Source: an uncultured Alistipes sp. (GTDB taxonomy: Bacteria > Bacteroidota > Bacteroidia > Bacteroidales > Rikenellaceae). From it: a stretch of DNA of 12,349 nt. The notes below the pieces were generated by a model that ran no database searches, was not told where the DNA came from, and worked only from the letters and a program-made list of their open reading frames with translations. The stretch is taken from the NCBI GenBank assembly GCA_937895825.1, contig CALBKP010000128.1, positions 1 to 12,349 on the forward strand, written 5' to 3'. A program made the position numbers and the translations under genes. This document shows, one piece after another, positions 1-6,923 of this stretch (its first letter is position 1; each line of letters starts with the position of its first letter).

Positions 1-1
1 C

Positions 2-1405
2 GAGATTATGGAGATTGTTGACTTCCTCAAGCGTGCCGATAAGTATAAGGCTCTCGGTGCCAAGATTCCTAAGGGCGCACTCTTGGCAGGTCCTCCGGGA
101 ACGGGTAAGACGTTGCTTGCTAAGGCTGTTGCGGGCGAGGCAAATGTGCCGTTCCTCTCTATTTCGGGCTCCGATTTTGTGGAGATGTTCGTGGGTGTCG
201 GTGCTTCGCGCGTGCGTGACCTCTTCGAGCAGGCTAAGAAAGTGGCACCCTGTATCGTCTTTATCGACGAGATTGATGCTATTGGCCGTGCTCGTGGTAA
301 GAATTCGGGTTTCTCGGGTAACGACGAGCGTGAGAATACGCTGAATCAGCTGCTTACTGAGATGGATGGTTTCCAAACTAATGCAGGAGTTATCGTGCTT
401 GCGGCTACCAACCGTGTCGACATCTTGGATAAGGCTCTTATGCGTGCTGGCCGTTTTGATCGTCAGATAGAGGTTGGCCTACCCGATGTCAAGGAGCGTA
501 AGGAGATCTTCGATGTACACCTCCGTAAGCTCAAGCTTGATGCTACGCTCGACCGTGAGTTCTTGGCTAAGCAGACACCGGGCTTTGCAGGTGCTGATAT
601 TGCTAACGTATGTAATGAGGCGGCACTTATCGCGGCGCGTAAGAGCCATGATGTCGTCAAGCAGGAGGACTTCCTCGCCGCTATCGACCGTATCGTCGGT
701 GGCCTGGAGCGTAGAAATATGCCGATGACGGAGAAGGAACGCCATGCTACTGCAATCCACGAGGTAGGACATGCTACGGTAATGTGGCGATTGAAGAACT
801 GCGACCCAGTGCTCAAGATTACAATCATCCCCCGCGGTCGCGCCTTGGGTGCTACATGGTATCTTCCTGAGGAGAGGGTGAACTACGATATTGACCACTT
901 CGTTCATAAGATGGCGGGATTGGTCGCTGGACGTGTTGCCGAACAGCAGCTATTGGGCATTACGAGCACAGGAGCACTCAACGACCTTGAGCGCACAAGT
1001 AAGATGGCCTACTCTATGGTCGCCTACTACGGCATGAGTCCTAAGGTGGGCAATGTTAGCTTCTTCGATGCCCAGGGTCAGCGCGATATGTTCACTAAAC
1101 CCTTCTCGGAGCGTACGGCCGAGCTTATCGACGAGGAGGTTCGCCGCCTTGTTGATGAGGCTGTGGCTATGGCACGTGAGATTGTGGAGAAGGAGCGCGA
1201 GAACATTGAGCGTATAGCTGATATACTTATCCAAAAGGAGACGATCTTCAGCGAGGATATTGAAGCGGTACTTGGTAAGAGTGCCCAGCAGATCGAAAAA
1301 GAGGTGTTAGAGGCTAAGACTAAGGTCGATGCTACGGACGATGGCAAGGCTGATGGCGGTGTAACATACGTTATCGAGCCATCTGCCGATACTACTAACG
1401 AGTAA
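2..1405 (+). CDS. ftsH: ATP-dependent zinc metalloprotease FtsH, 5'-truncated by window edge
   Basis: Membrane-anchored AAA+ protease that unfolds and degrades misassembled membrane proteins and some regulators. The frame is open to the window edge and the first ATG (position 8) falls inside the conserved stretch just before the AAA domain, so the real start, the N-terminal membrane segments and the periplasmic domain lie upstream. Counting from that Met: Walker A GPPGTGKT at 28-35, pore loop FVG at 61-63, Walker B with IDE at 86-88, second region of homology with an AGRFDRQ arginine finger near 147-153, zinc site HEVGH at 251-255, and the probable third zinc ligand Asp326 in ALNDLE. The usual HEAGH has Val for Ala, which still fits HExxH. 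The tail is acidic and probably disordered. It is followed 11 bp later by cdsA, the first of a tight run of co-oriented genes. The identification is certain; only the N-terminus is missing. Confidence 0.97.
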   Translation, partial: EIMEIVDFLKRADKYKALGAKIPKGALLAGPPGTGKTLLAKAVAGEANVPFLSISGSDFVEMFVGVGASRVRDLFEQAKKVAPCIVFIDEIDAIGRARGKNSGFSGNDERENTLNQLLTEMDGFQTNAGVIVLAATNRVDILDKALMRAGRFDRQIEVGLPDVKERKEIFDVHLRKLKLDATLDREFLAKQTPGFAGADIANVCNEAALIAARKSHDVVKQEDFLAAIDRIVGGLERRNMPMTEKERHATAIHEVGHATVMWRLKNCDPVLKITIIPRGRALGATWYLPEERVNYDIDHFVHKMAGLVAGRVAEQQLLGITSTGALNDLERTSKMAYSMVAYYGMSPKVGNVSFFDAQGQRDMFTKPFSERTAELIDEEVRRLVDEAVAMAREIVEKERENIERIADILIQKETIFSEDIEAVLGKSAQQIEKEVLEAKTKVDATDDGKADGGVTYVIEPSADTTNE

Positions 1406-1416
1406 ATGATGGTCAT

Positions 1417-2277
1417 ATGAGTGATAAGCTGAAAAATCTAATCGTGCGTACCGTGAGTGGCATTGTGCTACTCGCTGTGGTGCTTGGTGCTGCCACGGGC
1501 TTCTTTACCTACGCGCTACTGCTACTGTTCATAACAGTTGGAGGTATGTGGGAGTTCTACAAGATAGCTGAGGCTACCGATGCCAGACCACGTAAGATTG
1601 TTGGCATAGCCGCGGGTGTCGCACTCTATGCTACGGTGTTCTTTGCTACGCAGCAGTTTGCTGGTATCGCAGATGTTGCGAGCGAAACGATTATCAGCTT
1701 CGTACTCTTTATCCTGCTCCTGCCTGCAATATTTGCAGTTGAGCTATTCTCCATTACGGAGCATCCGCTTAAGAATATTGCCTCGACGATGCTTGGTGTG
1801 GTCTATGTAGCACTGCCACTCGCCATTATGCTCGTTATCCCATTTATGCTCTCGGGTGGTGAATGGTCGCCATGGTACTTCTTGTTCTACCTCTTTATCG
1901 TCTGGGGTAACGATGTCTTTGCCTATCTTGTAGGTATCACACTTGGCCGCCACAGACTATGCGAGCGTATCTCGCCCAAGAAGTCGTGGGAGGGATTTAT
2001 AGGAGGTATCGTTGGAGCCTTAGGACTCGGTGCCGCTGCTGCATGGGTACTCGATGAGAGCTATGCCTTGTGGTTGGGGCTTGCTGCTGTTGTTGCTATC
2101 ACGGCAGTCCTTGGCGACTTGGTGGAGTCGATGTTTAAGCGTGAGGCTGGTATTAAGGATTCGGGTAAGATTATGCCTGGTCATGGTGGCTTGCTTGATC
2201 GTTTCGATGCACTGTTGCTCTCTTCGCCATTTGCTTTAGCGTTCCTTATCGTCGTGGAGCTTATTAAGATGAACTAA
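1417..2277 (+). CDS. cdsA: Phosphatidate cytidylyltransferase (CDP-diacylglycerol synthase)
   Basis: Converts phosphatidic acid and CTP to CDP-diacylglycerol, the branch point of phospholipid synthesis, in the inner membrane. The 286-residue protein is a chain of hydrophobic segments, starting at about residues 10-50, as expected for this integral membrane enzyme. The C-terminal family signature is complete: S-M-F-K-R at 238-242, K-D at about 248-249, PGHGG with His256, and DRFD at 261-264. The length is normal for the family. The start at 1417 lies 11 bp after the ftsH stop; an earlier ATG at 1406 hits a stop after four codons. It is probably translated from the same message as ftsH and psd, and supplies the precursor for the phosphatidylserine that Psd decarboxylates. 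Confidence 0.96.
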   Translation: MSDKLKNLIVRTVSGIVLLAVVLGAATGFFTYALLLLFITVGGMWEFYKIAEATDARPRKIVGIAAGVALYATVFFATQQFAGIADVASETIISFVLFILLLPAIFAVELFSITEHPLKNIASTMLGVVYVALPLAIMLVIPFMLSGGEWSPWYFLFYLFIVWGNDVFAYLVGITLGRHRLCERISPKKSWEGFIGGIVGALGLGAAAAWVLDESYALWLGLAAVVAITAVLGDLVESMFKREAGIKDSGKIMPGHGGLLDRFDALLLSSPFALAFLIVVELIKMN

Positions 2278-2295
2278 CCTAAAACCTAAAACTAT

Positions 2296-2961
2296 ATGAA
2301 GATTAATAAAGAGGGTTACATTATAATCGGAGTCACGGGACTCATCTGCCTATCCATCTGGCTGGTTGTCTACTTCTTTATCGAGACTGAAGGGGCGTGG
2401 GATTGGTTTATGGCAGGCTTCCTTGTGATCTTCTGGTTCTTTGTGGCTGCCTTCTTCCGTGAACCTCGTCGTGTGCAGATTCACGACGACGAACTTATCT
2501 TCTCGCCCTGCGATGGTCGTGTAGTCGTTACGGAGGTGGTACATGAGAAGGAGCATGTCGACTGCGAGATGATGCAGATTTCGATATTTATGTCGGTGAC
2601 AAATGTACATATGAATTGGCTGCCCGTAGGTGGCGAGGTGGAGTACACCAAGCACCACCACGGTCGCTTCCTTGTGGCATGGCACCCTAAGTCATCGACG
2701 GAGAATGAGCGCGCAACAACGGTAGTGCGACTAAAGGATGGTCGTAAGGTGCTGCTGCGCCAGATTGCCGGCTTTGTGGCACGACGTATCGTTACATATG
2801 TTAAGCCTGGTAAGCAGGTTGAGCAGAATAGCGTGCTCGGATTTATCAAGTTTGGTTCGCGTGTAGATGTACTTATCCCGAAGGATTCGGAGTTATTCGT
2901 CGAGATTGGTGATCCGGTTATTGGCTCACAGACTCCTATTGCACGACTTAAGAGACGATAG
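2296..2961 (+). CDS. psd: Phosphatidylserine decarboxylase proenzyme, short (PSD-A) type
   Basis: Pyruvoyl-dependent enzyme that decarboxylates phosphatidylserine to phosphatidylethanolamine at the inner membrane. The protein has 221 residues, typical of the short class. Two hydrophobic segments lie at about 8-28 and 36-54. The conserved core includes FSPCDGRV near 69-76 and the segment NVHMNW near 103-108. The self-cleavage site is FGSRVDV, with Gly187-Ser188, rather than the LGST of the long class. Cleavage would give a beta chain of 187 residues and an alpha chain of 34 residues with its N-terminal Ser converted to pyruvoyl; this is inferred from the family. It sits 18 bp after cdsA. The enzyme joining the two steps (PssA) is not in the window. 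Confidence 0.94.
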   Translation: MKINKEGYIIIGVTGLICLSIWLVVYFFIETEGAWDWFMAGFLVIFWFFVAAFFREPRRVQIHDDELIFSPCDGRVVVTEVVHEKEHVDCEMMQISIFMSVTNVHMNWLPVGGEVEYTKHHHGRFLVAWHPKSSTENERATTVVRLKDGRKVLLRQIAGFVARRIVTYVKPGKQVEQNSVLGFIKFGSRVDVLIPKDSELFVEIGDPVIGSQTPIARLKRR

Positions 2962-2975
2962 TCGGTTGATGTGTT

Positions 2976-4070
2976 ATGACTGTTGAGAAGATAATAAAGG
3001 GTATCGTTACGCTGGCAATCATAGCCGTTGTGCTGTGTGCTATTGGTTACTTGTGGAAGGTGGTGCTGTATATCATCGTTGCGGCTATCCTCGCAATTAT
3101 CGGTCGCCATATGGTTATGCGCCTGCTGGGTGTTACTCTCTTTAAGTGGCAGATGTCGCGCACGTTGGCTGCAGCCATTACGCTTGTTACCATGTGGATC
3201 ATTGTTGGAGGCCTCTGTGCGCTCTTTATCCCGCTTATATTTGGCAAGGTCAACGAACTCGCCTCGATAGAGTGGGAGGGTGTTACGGCTATGGTTGAAA
3301 ACTCGCTCTATAATGTCGAGACGATGCTTGAGCGTACATTTGCTATCGAGGTCAATGATATAGGCCTTACGTTCAAGCGTTTTGTGCTTAGTTTCATTGA
3401 TGTCGACTATGCCAAGACCTTCACAAATATCGCCTCGTTGATATCGTCAGCTGGCATTGCATTCTTCTCGATATCGTTTATCACGTTCTACTTCTTGAAG
3501 GAGGAGGGGTTGTTCTTCCAGATTGTCACGCTTTTCTTCCCTGACCGCTATCGCCAGAATGTGCATAACGTGCTGCGCTCGATAACGGCTCTGTTGTCAC
3601 GTTATTTTGGTGGTCTTATGGTTGAGAGTCTTTCACTTATGGTCATCATATCGTTGGCAATGTTGCTCTTTGGTATGAGTGGTGGCGATGCCTTGATTAT
3701 CGGCCTTATCGTGGGCGTGATGAATGTGATACCCTATGCTGGCCCCGTTATCGGATGCTTTGTTGCAATGTGCGTAGGTGCCCTCGCCCCGATAGATGGC
3801 GACGTGGTGCATACGGCTATTGTCATTGTATCGACTATCGTGTGTGTGAAGATTATCGACGACTTTATTATACAGCCCACGCTCTACTCAGACCGCGTGC
3901 AGGCACACCCCTTGGAGGTATTCCTCGTGATACTCATAGCTGGCTCTATTGGCGGTATCTGGGGTATGTTCTTGGCAATACCTCTTTATACGGTGTTGCG
4001 CGTCTTTGCACGTGAGTTCTTCTCGGAGTATAGCTTAGTAAGAAAATTAACAAGTCAGATGACCAAATAG
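2976..4070 (+). CDS. AI-2E / PerM family multi-pass membrane protein
   Basis: Member of the AI-2 exporter superfamily (PF01594; relatives include TqsA, YdiK and PerM). Substrates in this family range from autoinducer-2 to ions and are mostly unknown, so the substrate here cannot be named. The 364-residue protein has about eight hydrophobic segments, near 9-27, 30-48, 63-90, 149-176, 213-234, 237-270, 280-298 and 312-346. A longer soluble loop lies between the third and fourth, as is usual in the family. Family landmarks are the IPYAGPVIG motif in the sixth segment, the charged IDDFIIQP segment, the HPLEVFLVILIAG stretch, and GIWGMFLAIPL near the end. It starts 14 bp after psd and ends 6 bp before the riboflavin kinase gene, so it is very likely in the same operon. 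No LuxS gene is visible. Confidence 0.9.
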   Translation: MTVEKIIKGIVTLAIIAVVLCAIGYLWKVVLYIIVAAILAIIGRHMVMRLLGVTLFKWQMSRTLAAAITLVTMWIIVGGLCALFIPLIFGKVNELASIEWEGVTAMVENSLYNVETMLERTFAIEVNDIGLTFKRFVLSFIDVDYAKTFTNIASLISSAGIAFFSISFITFYFLKEEGLFFQIVTLFFPDRYRQNVHNVLRSITALLSRYFGGLMVESLSLMVIISLAMLLFGMSGGDALIIGLIVGVMNVIPYAGPVIGCFVAMCVGALAPIDGDVVHTAIVIVSTIVCVKIIDDFIIQPTLYSDRVQAHPLEVFLVILIAGSIGGIWGMFLAIPLYTVLRVFAREFFSEYSLVRKLTSQMTK

Positions 4071-4076
4071 AGGCCT

Positions 4077-4436
4077 ATGATAGATGTTGAAGCAGAGGTG
4101 ATCCATGGCCGTAAGATAGGCCGCGCGTTGGGCTTTCCTACGGCAAATATGACCCTTGAGGGACATGATGATATAGAGAGAGGTGTTTATCGCTCGCAGG
4201 TGACTATTGATGGTGTCACGTACCGAGCCATGTCTAACGTTGGTATCCGTCCGTCGGTGGGTGGTAAGGAGTTATTGTTGGAGACACACGTCATCGACTT
4301 TACGGGTGACCTCTATGGTCGTAGGTTGTGTGTTAAGCTTATTGAGAAGATACGCGACGAGAAACGTTTCTCGTCGATCAGCGACCTTAAGGAGCAGCTT
4401 ATGCGCGACTATAACCTTATCCGCCGCGAAGAATAA
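4077..4436 (+). CDS. Stand-alone riboflavin kinase domain protein (no FAD synthetase domain)
   Basis: Predicted to phosphorylate riboflavin with ATP to FMN. The whole 119-residue product is the flavokinase domain (PF01687) found at the C-terminus of RibF. It shows VIHGRKIGRALGFPTANM at 8-25 with the PTAN nucleotide/Mg motif at 21-24, GVY at 36-38, SNVGIRPSV at 53-61, the probable catalytic Glu69 in ETHVIDF, and DLYGRRL at 78-84. Typical bacterial RibF is about 300 residues with an N-terminal FMN adenylyltransferase domain, which is absent here. The upstream DNA codes for the membrane protein in another frame, so I see no remnant of a lost domain. The gene is the last of the ftsH-led run and converges on ubiX 37 bp away. 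A full RibF would be expected elsewhere in the genome for FAD. Fold and activity are likely; the reason for a separate copy is unknown. Confidence 0.88.
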   Translation: MIDVEAEVIHGRKIGRALGFPTANMTLEGHDDIERGVYRSQVTIDGVTYRAMSNVGIRPSVGGKELLLETHVIDFTGDLYGRRLCVKLIEKIRDEKRFSSISDLKEQLMRDYNLIRREE

Positions 4437-4473
4437 TCCTAATTAATATATAATATAAGGTGAGTGTACGAAG

Positions 4474-5022
4474 CTACTCGCCCCATTGGTCGTGCTCCAT
4501 AGTGAGGCCGAGCATCTCAAGGGCGCGTGTTGTTATGCCAATGCATAGTGTCTCGATATCTGAGGGGCGGAAGTAGAACGAGGGCGATGCGGGGACGATG
4601 ATAGCACCAGCCTCGGTTAGTGTAGTCATGTTACGAAGGTGTATGAGCGAGTATGGTGCTTCGCGCACAACCATAACGAGGCGACGACGCTCCTTGAGCA
4701 TAACATCGGCGGCACGCTCTATGAGTGTACGTGATATGCCAGCAGCCACACGAGCTACGGTGCCCATCGAGGCGGGCACAACAATCATAGCATCCCAACG
4801 TGCCGAGCCACTCGCTGCCGACGACCACATGTCGTTGTTGTCGTAGCGCGTGATACGTGCATCTGTGGGCAGGCTCTCGCCCTCGGCCTTGATGACATCT
4901 TCGGCATGGTCGCTAAGGATAAGACCAATATGTTCAACCTCGCTATGTGCTAACAGTAGCGATAGTGTCTGGCGGGCATATATCGCACCGCTTGCCCCGG
5001 TTGTGGCAACAAGAACTCTCAT
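4474..5022 (-). CDS. ubiX: UbiX family flavin prenyltransferase
   Basis: Joins a dimethylallyl group to FMN, making the prenylated FMN cofactor used by UbiD-type decarboxylases. The 182-residue protein shows the Rossmann-like flavin site GASGA at 9-13, SDHA at 37-40, the segment SGSARWDAMIVVPASMGTVA at 71-90, RAADVMLKERR at 103-113, REAPYS at 120-125 with HLRNM at 128-132, and PASPSFY at 144-150. All are family hallmarks at the usual spacing and length. It starts 1 bp after the stop of the polysaccharide deacetylase gene and is surely co-transcribed with it. It converges on the riboflavin kinase, whose product FMN is its substrate. No UbiD partner lies in the window, so the decarboxylase it serves (for example in quinone synthesis) cannot be told. 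Confidence 0.95.
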   Translation of the reverse strand: MRVLVATTGASGAIYARQTLSLLLAHSEVEHIGLILSDHAEDVIKAEGESLPTDARITRYDNNDMWSSAASGSARWDAMIVVPASMGTVARVAAGISRTLIERAADVMLKERRRLVMVVREAPYSLIHLRNMTTLTEAGAIIVPASPSFYFRPSDIETLCIGITTRALEMLGLTMEHDQWGE

Positions 5023-5023
5023 A

Positions 5024-5632
5024 CTAAAGCTCTAAGATTTTACATTGCAGTCCCATCTCACGTGCGGTACGTAGTAGGGCAGGAAGCACGTAGCTCGTGT
5101 TACGGAACGACTTTGCGCTATCGTGCAACGAGATGATGTCACCGCCACGTAAACCCTTGATTGTGCCACGCAAGCACTTCTTGGGCGATAGCTTACGGTT
5201 GTAGTCGCGCGAAAGTACATTCCACATCACCACGCGGTAGCGTTGTGAAACGTGGCGTAGCTGAGTGCGTGTTATCTGGGCGTAGGGTGGGCGGAAGAGC
5301 TCCGTGTGAACCATATCGCCAGCAAGGTCAACATCCTCGATATATCTGTCGAGCGACATTCGCCACCCCTTCTGATGCGAATAGGTGTGGTTGCCAATCT
5401 TGTGGCCGCGGTCGAGTATCATCTGGTAGAGGTCGGGGTAGAGTTCCACGTTCTTGCCAAGGACAAAGAACGTTGCCTTGGCGTTGTAGCGGTCGAGCGT
5501 TTGTAGTATCCACTCCGTCACACCAGGCGTAGGGCCATCGTCGAAGGTGAGATATATGCCTTCGGGGTCGTCTATGCTCCATACCACTCCTGGAAACATC
5601 CAGCGTAGAAATGTGCCTGGGTTTATCCTCAT
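5024..5632 (-). CDS. Polysaccharide deacetylase (NodB/CE4 family)
   Basis: Metal-dependent deacetylase of N-acetylated glycans, by family (carbohydrate esterase 4). The 202-residue protein holds the expected motifs in order: TFDDGP at 29-34 (catalytic base and metal Asp), HTYSH at 82-86 (metal His82 and His86), RPPY at 114-117, a WNVLSRDY segment at 137-144, and ISLHDS at 167-172. Motif 3 ends in Ala instead of the common Gly. No signal peptide or membrane anchor is visible: the N-terminus MRINPGTFLRWMFPG is short and leads straight into the catalytic domain. The protein may therefore act in the cytoplasm, or leave by an unknown route. It is the first gene of a two-gene unit with ubiX and has a TAnnTTTG promoter just upstream. 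The substrate is unknown; peptidoglycan, lipid-linked sugars and capsule precursors are all possible. Confidence 0.92.
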   Translation of the reverse strand: MRINPGTFLRWMFPGVVWSIDDPEGIYLTFDDGPTPGVTEWILQTLDRYNAKATFFVLGKNVELYPDLYQMILDRGHKIGNHTYSHQKGWRMSLDRYIEDVDLAGDMVHTELFRPPYAQITRTQLRHVSQRYRVVMWNVLSRDYNRKLSPKKCLRGTIKGLRGGDIISLHDSAKSFRNTSYVLPALLRTAREMGLQCKILEL

Positions 5633-5665
5633 CGTCTCTTTTTCGTTTAACGCTCTATTAGGCTA

Positions 5666-5696
5666 CAAAAGTAACTTTTTTTTTATAAAATAAAAA
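5666..5696 (-). promoter_or_regulatory. Bacteroidetes-type promoter for deacetylase-ubiX
   Basis: On the minus strand, positions 5673-5666 read TACTTTTG, an exact match to the -7 consensus TAnnTTTG. About 19 bases upstream (5696-5693) is a T-run in place of the usual TTTG. The element lies about 33 bases before the deacetylase ATG. It shares the AT-rich tract with the rightward promoter of the DUF4837 gene. Confidence 0.6.
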
Positions 5697-5711
5697 ATAT
5701 CACTATCTTTG
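5681..5711 (+). promoter_or_regulatory. Bacteroidetes-type promoter for the DUF4837 lipoprotein gene
   Basis: TATCTTTG at 5704-5711 matches the -7 consensus TAnnTTTG. The -33 position, about 19 bases upstream, is a T-run (5681-5684) rather than a clean TTTG. A start site near 5718 would give a leader of about 60 bases. Confidence 0.55.
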
Positions 5712-5780
5712 TCTTGATATAGCTCGTTCTTAGCCCTATTTTTGTGACTAATGGCGAGGTACAAGGATAGGATAAATCTT

Positions 5781-6773
5781 ATGACTATGAAACGTTATTT
5801 TTATAGCTTTGTTGTGCTTTGCGCAACACTTCTGCTTTGTAGCTGCACCGTTAAGAGTGGTGCGCCCAAGAAGACCATCGCAGGCGATAGCTACGATGTT
5901 ATGGTGATATGTGCCGACGAGCCGTGGCGGGGTGACTTGTCTATGGCTGTGTGTGACCTACTGGAGGAGCCAACGCCAGGCCTCACGCGTCCGCAGGGTC
6001 TGTTTAACATTGTTAAGCAGGTCGCTCCCGACTCAGCGTCGAATATTGATCGCATGTATGGTAATCTTTTGGTTATCAATATAAATCAGGCTGTTAGCGA
6101 GGCGACGTTTAGTGTTGAGAAGAATATCTATGCCCGCCCTCAAACGGTGATTGTCATCACTGCACCTACCGTGGCGGCAGCTGTGGAGTTTGTAAATGGC
6201 GAAAAGGAGGCATTACGCGATGTGTTGGAGCAGAGCGAGTGCCGTAGGAGTAACAATTACTACGCTGCCCGTCCAGCCGAGGAACTTATGGCGGATTTTA
6301 AGGCTACTACGGGCTTCGAGATGCTTATTCCTCAGGGCTTCTTTAAGGCCAATACGGTAGATAAGAGCCTTACGTGGTATTTGCGCGACTATCCAAACAA
6401 GGCACAGTATATCTTTACCTATGAGACGGACTATACCTCTGCGGAGGATCTAACGCCCAAGTGGTTGATGATATCGCTTGATAATAAGCTCGCAACTATC
6501 ACAAGCAAGGGTGCGGTTGGTTCGTATATGGGTGTCAATGAGAATGCTCCGGTTTATGCCAGCGATGTGGAGTTTGCAGGCCGTGAGTGGGTAGAGCTTC
6601 GTGGCTGGTGGGAGGTAAACAATGACTTCATGGGTGGCCCATTTGTGAGCTTCTCGTCGGTAGACCCTGCTGAGTCTAAGATTCGTACCATTATGTTTGC
6701 ACTCTACGCACCCGAGGATCCTCAGCGTAACCTCCTCCGAGAGCTCGAACATCTGTTCTATACGTTGAAATAG
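5781..6773 (+). CDS. DUF4837 family lipoprotein
   Basis: Secreted lipoprotein of a family found in Bacteroidetes, with no known function. From the chosen start (ATG at 5781) the protein has 330 residues. It begins with Met, a few residues including Lys4 and Arg5, a hydrophobic core, and a lipobox L-C-S-C ending at Cys22, the likely lipidated residue. An AGGATA sequence 8 bases upstream supports this start. The ATG at 5751 would add ten polar residues ahead of the signal peptide, and the ATG at 5787 is a close alternative. Family landmarks are a DVMVICADEPW segment early in the mature protein, PQGFF in the middle, the DFMGGPFVSF segment around Met284-Pro287, and a closing RELEHLFYTLK. It has its own promoter and no partner gene. 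Family assignment is from memory of related sequences. Confidence 0.85.
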   Translation: MTMKRYFYSFVVLCATLLLCSCTVKSGAPKKTIAGDSYDVMVICADEPWRGDLSMAVCDLLEEPTPGLTRPQGLFNIVKQVAPDSASNIDRMYGNLLVININQAVSEATFSVEKNIYARPQTVIVITAPTVAAAVEFVNGEKEALRDVLEQSECRRSNNYYAARPAEELMADFKATTGFEMLIPQGFFKANTVDKSLTWYLRDYPNKAQYIFTYETDYTSAEDLTPKWLMISLDNKLATITSKGAVGSYMGVNENAPVYASDVEFAGREWVELRGWWEVNNDFMGGPFVSFSSVDPAESKIRTIMFALYAPEDPQRNLLRELEHLFYTLK

Positions 6774-6811
6774 GGGCTCAGAAAAAGTGGTATAAGGATA
6801 ATAGCGAGATA

Positions 6812-6854
6812 AACGAGGTCGCGGCACAGTGTAATATCTGTCCGCGACCTCGTT
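6812..6854. terminator. Strong hairpin between convergent genes (possible bidirectional terminator)
   Basis: Arms 6812-6824 and 6842-6854 are a perfect 13-bp GC-rich inverted repeat. A further 4-bp inner stem (6826-6829 with 6838-6841) leaves an 8-base loop. It lies between the stop of the DUF4837 gene (6773) and the end of thiL (6924). Neither side has a clear T-run, so intrinsic termination is plausible but not certain. Confidence 0.55.
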
Positions 6855-6870
6855 GGTTGATAGATTATAT

Positions 6871-6900
6871 AGTAGATAGTTATTTGTATTGCTATCTACT
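6871..6900. terminator. Second hairpin between DUF4837 gene and thiL
   Basis: Arms 6871-6879 and 6892-6900 are a perfect 9-bp inverted repeat (agtagatag / ctatctact) around a 12-base T-rich loop. It is AT-rich and weaker than its neighbour. It may help end thiL transcription arriving from the right, or be the remnant of a small repeat. Confidence 0.35.
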
Positions 6901-6923
6901 CATTTCATTGTTAACTAAGTTTG

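Noticed and set aside
251..252. HEVGH instead of HEAGH in FtsH as a possible inactive protease (residues about 251-255 counted from the first Met; bases about 758-772)
   Set aside because: Both metal His residues, the catalytic Glu and the third-ligand Asp are present, so the change is conservative.
463..907. Long open frames antisense to ftsH
   Set aside because: They lie fully inside a strongly conserved gene, show no recognisable domain, and follow from its codon bias.
2976..4070. Naming this gene an autoinducer-2 exporter
   Set aside because: The family name overstates what is known; many members move other substrates, and no luxS or quorum-sensing gene is in the window.
4459..4482. Small hairpin (GGTGAG / CTCGCC) at the 3' end of ubiX
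   Set aside because: Only six pairs including one G-T, partly inside the coding region, with a 12-base loop. Too weak to call a terminator, though AT-rich DNA follows on the minus strand.
5161..5532. Plus-strand open frames inside the deacetylase gene
   Set aside because: Antisense to a gene with all five NodB motifs; Cys/Arg/Gly-rich composition typical of an out-of-frame reading.
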